From: CAYYWV01 sp964475385
GTDB taxonomy: Bacteria; Pseudomonadota; Alphaproteobacteria; JAAXGF01
DNA: 18,843 nt
Direction of reading: 5' to 3'
Assembly (NCBI GenBank): GCA_964475385.1
Contig: CAYYWV010000053.1
Span: 1 to 18,843, forward strand
Positions 12,952 to 18,843 of the stretch are shown here, in pieces. Both the position numbers and the translations under genes were made by a program. The stretch's first letter is position 1. The number at the start of each line of letters is the position of its first letter. The notes below the pieces were generated by a model, which worked only from the letters and a program-made list of their open reading frames with translations, searched no databases and was not told the DNA's origin.

Positions 12952-13646
12952 AACGCGTCTACAAGACGGCCGACGTCCGGGCCGAGGCGGGCGGCTTCGC
13001 CGTCGTCCTCGACGGGCGGGCGGCCCGCACGCCCGCGCGCAATCCGCTCGTGCTTCCGAACGCCGCGCTGGCCCGGGCGATCGTCGAGGAATGGGAAAGG
13101 CAGGATAAAGAGCTTCGGCCCGAAGCCATGCCGCTCACCCGGATCGCGGCCGGCGCCATCGACCTGGTGGGGCGCGAGCGGGCGCGGATCGTGGGCGCGG
13201 TCGCGGCCTACGCCGAGACCGATCTCGTCTGCCATCGGGCGGAGCGTCCCGAGGCGCTCGCCGCGCGCCAGGCCGCGGCCTGGAATCCGCTTCTCGACTG
13301 GCTGGCCTCCCGGTTCGGCGCTCGGCTTTCGGCGGGCGCGGGCGTCCTTCCCATCGCCCAGCCGGACGACGCGCTTGCATCTCTGCGGGCGGCGGTCGAA
13401 GGATTCGACGATTTCGCGCTCGCCGCGCTTCACGCTGCGACCGCCGCGACCGGCTCGCTGGTCATCGCGCTCGCCCTTGCGGAAGGACGCCTCGACGCCG
13501 AGGCGGCCTGGGCGGCGAGCCGGATCGACGAAGCCTTTCAGGCCGAGGCCTGGGGCGAGGACGCCGAGGCCAAAGCGCGCGCCGACGCGCTCGCCGCGGA
13601 GGTCCGCGCCGCCGCGCGCTTCTTCGCCTTGTTGGGCGAGGATTAG
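12948..13646 (+). CDS. ATP12-family F1-ATPase assembly chaperone
   Basis: ATP12 proteins bind free alpha subunits of the F1 ATP synthase and prevent their aggregation before assembly. The family occurs in mitochondria and alphaproteobacteria. The 232-residue product has the expected N-terminal beta part (KRVYKTADVRAEAGGFAVVLDGR, then TPARNPLVLP) and the helical C-terminal part with YAETDLVCHRA, WNPLLDWLASRFG and AATGSLVIALALAEG. Near the end AWAASRIDEAFQAEAWGEDAEA matches the family. The start is GTG inside the HAD-gene stop (GTGA). The gene is far from any ATP synthase operon. It ends in an antiparallel stop overlap with lipB. Confidence 0.93.
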   Translation: MKRVYKTADVRAEAGGFAVVLDGRAARTPARNPLVLPNAALARAIVEEWERQDKELRPEAMPLTRIAAGAIDLVGRERARIVGAVAAYAETDLVCHRAERPEALAARQAAAWNPLLDWLASRFGARLSAGAGVLPIAQPDDALASLRAAVEGFDDFALAALHAATAATGSLVIALALAEGRLDAEAAWAASRIDEAFQAEAWGEDAEAKARADALAAEVRAAARFFALLGED

Positions 13647-14359
13647 GCTGTTTTATCGGCGGTCCGGCCGCCGACCTTCTCCAGAAAAGCCGCGAAGTGG
13701 CGCTCGAGCGCGGCGTCGAGGGCGGCCATATCGGCCTCGACGCCGAGCGCCGCGAGCGAGGTGACGCCGCGGTCGCGGATGCCGCAGGCGACGATGCCGC
13801 GGTAGTGGCTGAGGTCGGGGGCGACGTTGATCGCGATCCCGTGGTAAGTGACCCAACGCCGCACGCGGACCCCGATGGCGGCGATCTTTTCCTCGCCGCC
13901 GGGGCGCGGAACCCAGATGCCGACCCGGCCGGCGCGGCGTTCGCCGCGGACCCCGAAATCGGCGAGCGCCGCGATCACCCAGTCTTCGAGCGCGCTCACA
14001 TAGACGCGGATGTCGGGCCGCCGGCGGGCGAGGTCGAGCATCACATAGGCGACGCGCTGGCCGGGGCCGTGATAAGTGTACTGGCCGCCCCGGCCGGTGC
14101 GGTGGACGGGCAGAAAGTCGGGGTCGAGCAGGTCTTCGGGCCGGGCGCTGGTGCCCGCCGTATAAAGCGGCGGATGCTCGAGAAGCCAGACGAGCTCGCC
14201 CGCCCGGCCCTCGCGAATCGCGCGGACGCGGTCCTCCATGAAGGCCACGGCTTGGGGGTAAGGGACCGGGGCGGAACTGCGCAGCCAAGCGACCCCAAAG
14301 ACGGTCTTTTCCGGGCTTTCGGGCGCTTGCGCAGGGCTTGCAGATTTGCTATTCCGCAT
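13643..14359 (-). CDS. lipB: Octanoyl-[acyl-carrier-protein]:protein octanoyltransferase
   Basis: LipB transfers octanoyl from acyl carrier protein to lipoyl domains of pyruvate and 2-oxoglutarate dehydrogenase and the glycine cleavage H protein. LipA then inserts sulfur. The 238-residue product carries LLEHPPLYTAGTSA, the RGGQYTYHGPGQ motif (90-101), KIAAIGVR with catalytic Lys158, and ACGI with catalytic Cys192. About 20 Ser/Pro/Ala-rich residues precede the conserved core. The start at 14359 lies 17 bases from the divergent tRNA and has only a weak GAAAGA upstream. The stop TAA (read on -) occupies 13643-13645 and overlaps the ATP12 TAG. Confidence 0.96.
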   Translation of the reverse strand: MRNSKSASPAQAPESPEKTVFGVAWLRSSAPVPYPQAVAFMEDRVRAIREGRAGELVWLLEHPPLYTAGTSARPEDLLDPDFLPVHRTGRGGQYTYHGPGQRVAYVMLDLARRRPDIRVYVSALEDWVIAALADFGVRGERRAGRVGIWVPRPGGEEKIAAIGVRVRRWVTYHGIAINVAPDLSHYRGIVACGIRDRGVTSLAALGVEADMAALDAALERHFAAFLEKVGGRTADKTA

Positions 14360-14365
14360 TATCTT
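14338..14365 (+). promoter_or_regulatory. Candidate promoter for tRNA-Leu, inside the 5' end of lipB
   Basis: TTGCAG (14338-14343) and TATCTT (14360-14365) are 16 bases apart and would start RNA near 14372, about 5 bases before the mature tRNA. The boxes lie on the + strand across the lipB start codon (14357-14359). With only 17 bases between the genes, some overlap of this kind is unavoidable unless the tRNA is read from farther away. Confidence 0.45.
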
Positions 14366-14376
14366 TCAAGCGTAAC

Positions 14377-14463
14377 GCGGTCGTGGCGGAATTGGTAGAC
14401 GCGCAGCGTTGAGGGCGCTGTTCCCGAAAGGGAGTGGAAGTTCGAGTCTTCTCGACCGCACCA
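14377..14463 (+). tRNA. tRNA-Leu (anticodon GAG)
   Basis: The 87-base gene folds as a class II tRNA. Acceptor stem GCGGTCG (14377-14383) pairs with CGACCGC (14453-14459), followed by discriminator A and an encoded CCA (14461-14463). The D loop contains the GGTAGA segment. The anticodon stem is CAGCG with CGCTG, and the loop TTGAGGG gives anticodon GAG (14411-14413), which reads CUC and CUU leucine codons. The long variable arm has a CCC/GGG stem typical of tRNA-Leu, and the T loop is TTCGAGT. CUC is a very common codon in these GC-rich genes. Confidence 0.97.
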
Positions 14464-14471
14464 TTTTCGCG

Positions 14472-14497
14472 AGGCCCGCGGCATCCTCCGCGGGCCT
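14472..14497 (+). terminator. Hairpin after tRNA-Leu, probable terminator
   Basis: AGGCCCGCGG (14472-14481) pairs perfectly with CCGCGGGCCT (14488-14497) around a six-base loop. It begins 9 bases after the tRNA CCA end, the usual place for a tRNA terminator. The following TTCGC is only weakly T-rich, so termination may be partial. A second hairpin, GGCCCCG (14507-14513) with CGGGGCC (14523-14529), follows directly. Confidence 0.6.
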
Positions 14498-14540
14498 TCG
14501 CATCTTGGCCCCGCCCCTTGGCCGGGGCCGCCGCGGAACA

Positions 14541-14581
14541 TGGCAATTCGGAGGCGGCCGGCTATACTGACGCCGGCCGCC
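14541..14581 (+). promoter_or_regulatory. Candidate maeB promoter with a palindrome around its -10 box
   Basis: TATACT (14563-14568) is a good -10 hexamer, and a poor -35 match TGGCAA (14541-14546) lies 16 bases upstream. The -10 box sits in the 11-base centre of a perfect 9-bp inverted repeat, GGCGGCCGG (14553-14561) and CCGGCCGCC (14573-14581). A dimeric regulator bound there would block RNA polymerase. Alternatively, readthrough RNA from the tRNA side would fold as a hairpin here. The maeB ATG is about 30 bases downstream of the predicted start. Confidence 0.5.
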
Positions 14582-14604
14582 GCTTGTCATCGCCGGAGGA
14601 GCCG

Positions 14605-16923
<2,319 letters not shown>

Positions 16924-16927
16924 GCGC

Positions 16928-18346
16928 GTGACGGGAACCGGGTCTGCGCCGCCGAGCTCACCGCCGAACGGCGTCGGACCGCACCCAGAGACCGGCGATA
17001 AGGACGTCCCGACCCTTACCCCCGAACGGATTCGCGAGATCCAGGACGCGCTCGAACGCGACGACCGCGCGGCCGCAGGCGCGCTGGTCGCGCCGCTGCA
17101 CGCCGCCGACAAGGCGGACGTGCTCGAGATGGTCAGCCCCGAGCAGCGCCACGAGCTCGTCGAAGCGCTGCGGCCCGAGATCGACCCCGAAGTTCTCGCT
17201 TCGCTCGACGAGACCATCCGCGACGAGGTGATCGAGCAGATCGGCGCCGGCGCGGTCGCCGCGGCGGTCGCCGAGCTCGATACCGACGATGCGGTCTACC
17301 TGCTCGAAGACCTGAGCGAGGAAGAGAAACGCCGCATTCTCGAAGCGGTGCCGGCCGAGGAGCGCGCCGCGGTCGAGGAAGGGCTGAGCTTCCCCGAGAA
17401 CAGCGCCGGGCGCATGATGCAGCGCGAGCTGGTCGCGGTGCCGGCCTACTGGACCGTCGGCCAGACCATCGACTATCTGCGCGCCAACGACGACCTCCCC
17501 GACGAGTTCTACGACATCTTCGTGGTCGACCCGCGCCATGCGCCGATCGGCTACGTGCCGCTCAGCCGGGCCATGCGCTCGCGCCGCCCGGTGCTCATGC
17601 GCGACATCATGGAGCGCGACATCCGCATCATTCCGGCCGACATGGACCAGGAGGAGGTCGCCTATCTGTTCCATCAGTACGGGTTGGTCTCGGCGCCGGT
17701 GACCGATGCGGCGGGCCGCTTGATCGGCGTGATCACCGTCGACGACGTGGTGGAGGTCATCGACGAAGAGGCCGAAGAGGACATCATGCGCCTCGGCGGC
17801 GTCAGCGAGACCGACCTTCACGAGCCCGCGCTCGCCACCACCCGCCGCCGGTTTCCCTGGCTTCTCGCGAACCTGGGCACGGCGGTTCTCGCCTCGACGG
17901 TCATCAGCCTGTTCGATGCGACGATCGAGCAGATGGTGGCGCTCGCCGTCCTGATGCCGATCGTCGCCTCGATGGGGGGCAACGCCGGAACCCAGACGCT
18001 CACCGTGACCGTGCGCGCGCTCGCGACCAAGGATCTCACGCCTGCGAACGCCTTGCGCCACGTGAGGAAGGAGCTTGCGGTCGGCGTTCTGAACGGAGCG
18101 CTGTTCGCGCTGGTGACCGGCGCGGTGACCGTTCTGTGGTTCGGCGACACGACGCTCGGCCTCGTCATCGGGGCGGCGATGATCGTCAACCTTGTGGTCG
18201 CGGCGCTTGCCGGGATTCTGGTTCCGCTGGGTCTCGACCGGCTCCGCGTGGACCCGGCCATCGCCGCCTCGGTGTTCGTGACCACCGTGACCGACGTAAT
18301 CGGCTTCTTCGCCTTCCTCGGCCTCGCCGCCCTGGTGCTCTTATGA
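16928..18346 (+). CDS. mgtE: Magnesium channel/transporter MgtE
   Basis: MgtE is a homodimeric inner-membrane Mg2+ channel closed by Mg2+ binding to its cytosolic domains. I start at GTG 16928, four bases after the maeB stop, because GAGGG (16915-16919) is 8 bases upstream and the 472-residue length fits. An open in-frame extension into maeB is non-homologous. The order is a Pro/Gly-rich tail, the acidic MgtE N-domain (about 30-155), two CBS domains (about 165-285, including YDIFVVDPRHAPIGYVPL and GLVSAPVTDAAGRLIGVITV), then five membrane helices. The ion-path motif GGNAGTQ is at 350-356 and conserved Asp456 lies in TTVTDVIGF. Confidence 0.95.
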   Translation: MTGTGSAPPSSPPNGVGPHPETGDKDVPTLTPERIREIQDALERDDRAAAGALVAPLHAADKADVLEMVSPEQRHELVEALRPEIDPEVLASLDETIRDEVIEQIGAGAVAAAVAELDTDDAVYLLEDLSEEEKRRILEAVPAEERAAVEEGLSFPENSAGRMMQRELVAVPAYWTVGQTIDYLRANDDLPDEFYDIFVVDPRHAPIGYVPLSRAMRSRRPVLMRDIMERDIRIIPADMDQEEVAYLFHQYGLVSAPVTDAAGRLIGVITVDDVVEVIDEEAEEDIMRLGGVSETDLHEPALATTRRRFPWLLANLGTAVLASTVISLFDATIEQMVALAVLMPIVASMGGNAGTQTLTVTVRALATKDLTPANALRHVRKELAVGVLNGALFALVTGAVTVLWFGDTTLGLVIGAAMIVNLVVAALAGILVPLGLDRLRVDPAIAASVFVTTVTDVIGFFAFLGLAALVLL

Positions 18347-18376
18347 TGAGCGCGCCGCGCGCGCCGAGCGGGACGG

Positions 18377-18406
18377 TTGGCGGGGCGCGCGGCTTGGTCC
18401 TATAGT
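18377..18406 (+). promoter_or_regulatory. Candidate promoter for the acyl-CoA dehydrogenase gene
   Basis: TTGGCG (18377-18382) and TATAGT (18401-18406) are 18 bases apart, and the ATG follows at 18426 with GAGGAG (18415-18420) as ribosome binding site. Overlapping it, CCGCGCGC (18355-18362) and GCGCGCGG (18385-18392) could form an 8-bp stem with a 22-base loop. That may end mgtE transcription or serve as an operator. Both readings are tentative. Confidence 0.45.
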
Positions 18407-18425
18407 TTGAACGCGAGGAGCAGGC

Positions 18426-18843
18426 ATGATTTTCAACGACCTTCCCGGCCTCGACTTCGGACTCGGCGAGACCGCCGACATGATCCGCGCCTCGGTGCGC
18501 AATTTCGCCGCCGCCGAGATCGCTCCGCGGGCCGCCGCGATCGACCGCGAGAACGAATTTCCGGCCGATCTCTGGCCCAAGCTCGGCGCGCTCGGCGTGC
18601 TCGGCGTGACCATCGACCCTGCTTACGGCGGGGCCGGCCTCGGCTATCTCGAGCACGTCGTCGCGATGGAGGAGATCAGCCGCGGTTCGGCCTCGGTGGG
18701 CCTGAGCTACGGGGCGCACTCGAACCTCTGCGTCAACCAGATCCACCGCAACGGCAACGAGGCGCAGAAACGGCGCTATCTGCCCGATCTGGTGTCGGGG
18801 GCCAAGGTCGGCGCGCTCGCCATGAGCGAGAGCGAGGCGGGCT
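18426..18843 (+). CDS. Acyl-CoA dehydrogenase, probably isovaleryl-CoA dehydrogenase (5' part only)
   Basis: This is an FAD-dependent dehydrogenase that introduces a 2,3 double bond into an acyl-CoA and passes electrons to electron-transfer flavoprotein. The first 139 codons are visible of a usual 385-390. The N-terminal helical domain includes FAAAEIAPRAAAIDRENEFP and LGALGVLGVTIDPAYGGAG. The block SASVGLSYGAHSNLCVNQI, then RNGNEAQKRRYLPDLVSG and ALAMSESEAG, closely resembles isovaleryl-CoA dehydrogenase (LiuA/IVD) of leucine catabolism. The catalytic glutamate lies beyond the window, so substrate class is an inference. Whether liuB, liuC or liuD genes follow would test it. Confidence 0.88.
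   Translation, partial: MIFNDLPGLDFGLGETADMIRASVRNFAAAEIAPRAAAIDRENEFPADLWPKLGALGVLGVTIDPAYGGAGLGYLEHVVAMEEISRGSASVGLSYGAHSNLCVNQIHRNGNEAQKRRYLPDLVSGAKVGALAMSESEAG

Noticed and set aside
13697..14398. A 233-codon + strand frame opposite lipB
   Set aside because: LipB on the - strand has its catalytic Lys and Cys and full family motifs. The opposite frame has no recognisable domain and runs into the tRNA.
14434..14604. An open in-frame extension of maeB reaching back into tRNA-Leu
   Set aside because: It would translate the tRNA and its terminator. Family homology and GGAGG support the ATG at 14605.

Overview
The window is a gene-dense, high-GC (roughly two-thirds G+C) stretch of bacterial chromosome. 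It almost certainly comes from an alphaproteobacterium, most likely of the Rhodospirillales type, but nothing here fixes the species. The main clues are adk between secY and rpsM with no rpmJ or rpsD in the cluster, an RpoA that begins IQKNWQELIKP, an ATP12-family F1-ATPase assembly chaperone (a family typical of alphaproteobacteria and mitochondria), and the order rplQ-rarA-crcB-rluC-HAD-ATP12.

Positions 1-9377 hold the end of the S10 ribosomal-protein operon (rplP 3' end, rpmC, rpsQ), the spc operon (rplN, rplX, rplE, rpsN, rpsH, rplF, rplR, rpsE, rpmD, rplO, secY, adk) and the alpha operon (rpsM, rpsK, rpoA, rplQ). All are on the + strand with very short gaps. The only clear internal promoter is a near-consensus sigma-70 site. 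Its -35 box overlaps the adk stop codon, and it drives rpsM-rpsK-rpoA-rplQ through a leader that contains a strong terminator-like hairpin.

Positions 9435-13646 hold a second + strand cluster: rarA (replication-fork AAA+ ATPase), crcB (fluoride channel), an RluA-family pseudouridine synthase, a HAD phosphatase and the ATP12 chaperone. The joints crcB/rluC and HAD/ATP12 are four-base GTGA overlaps, so these genes are probably translationally coupled. lipB (octanoyltransferase, lipoate synthesis) lies on the - strand, tail to tail with ATP12, and the two stop codons overlap. A tRNA-Leu(GAG) gene starts only 17 bases upstream of lipB in the opposite direction.

Positions 14464-18346 hold three successive perfect inverted repeats, then maeB (malic enzyme with a phosphotransacetylase-like C-terminal domain) and mgtE (Mg2+ channel) as a probable pair. 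The window ends in the first 139 codons of an acyl-CoA dehydrogenase that looks like isovaleryl-CoA dehydrogenase of leucine breakdown.

The genes serve translation, protein export, transcription, nucleotide balance, lipoylation and central carbon flow. All reading frames look intact, and I see no mobile element, CRISPR array, phage gene or defence system. The less-explained signals are in the short non-coding gaps: hairpins that sit on or beside ribosome binding sites, an attenuator-like leader in front of rpsM, a perfect palindrome around the maeB -10 box, and a tRNA promoter that must overlap the lipB start. No stretch above 300 bases lacks a gene.
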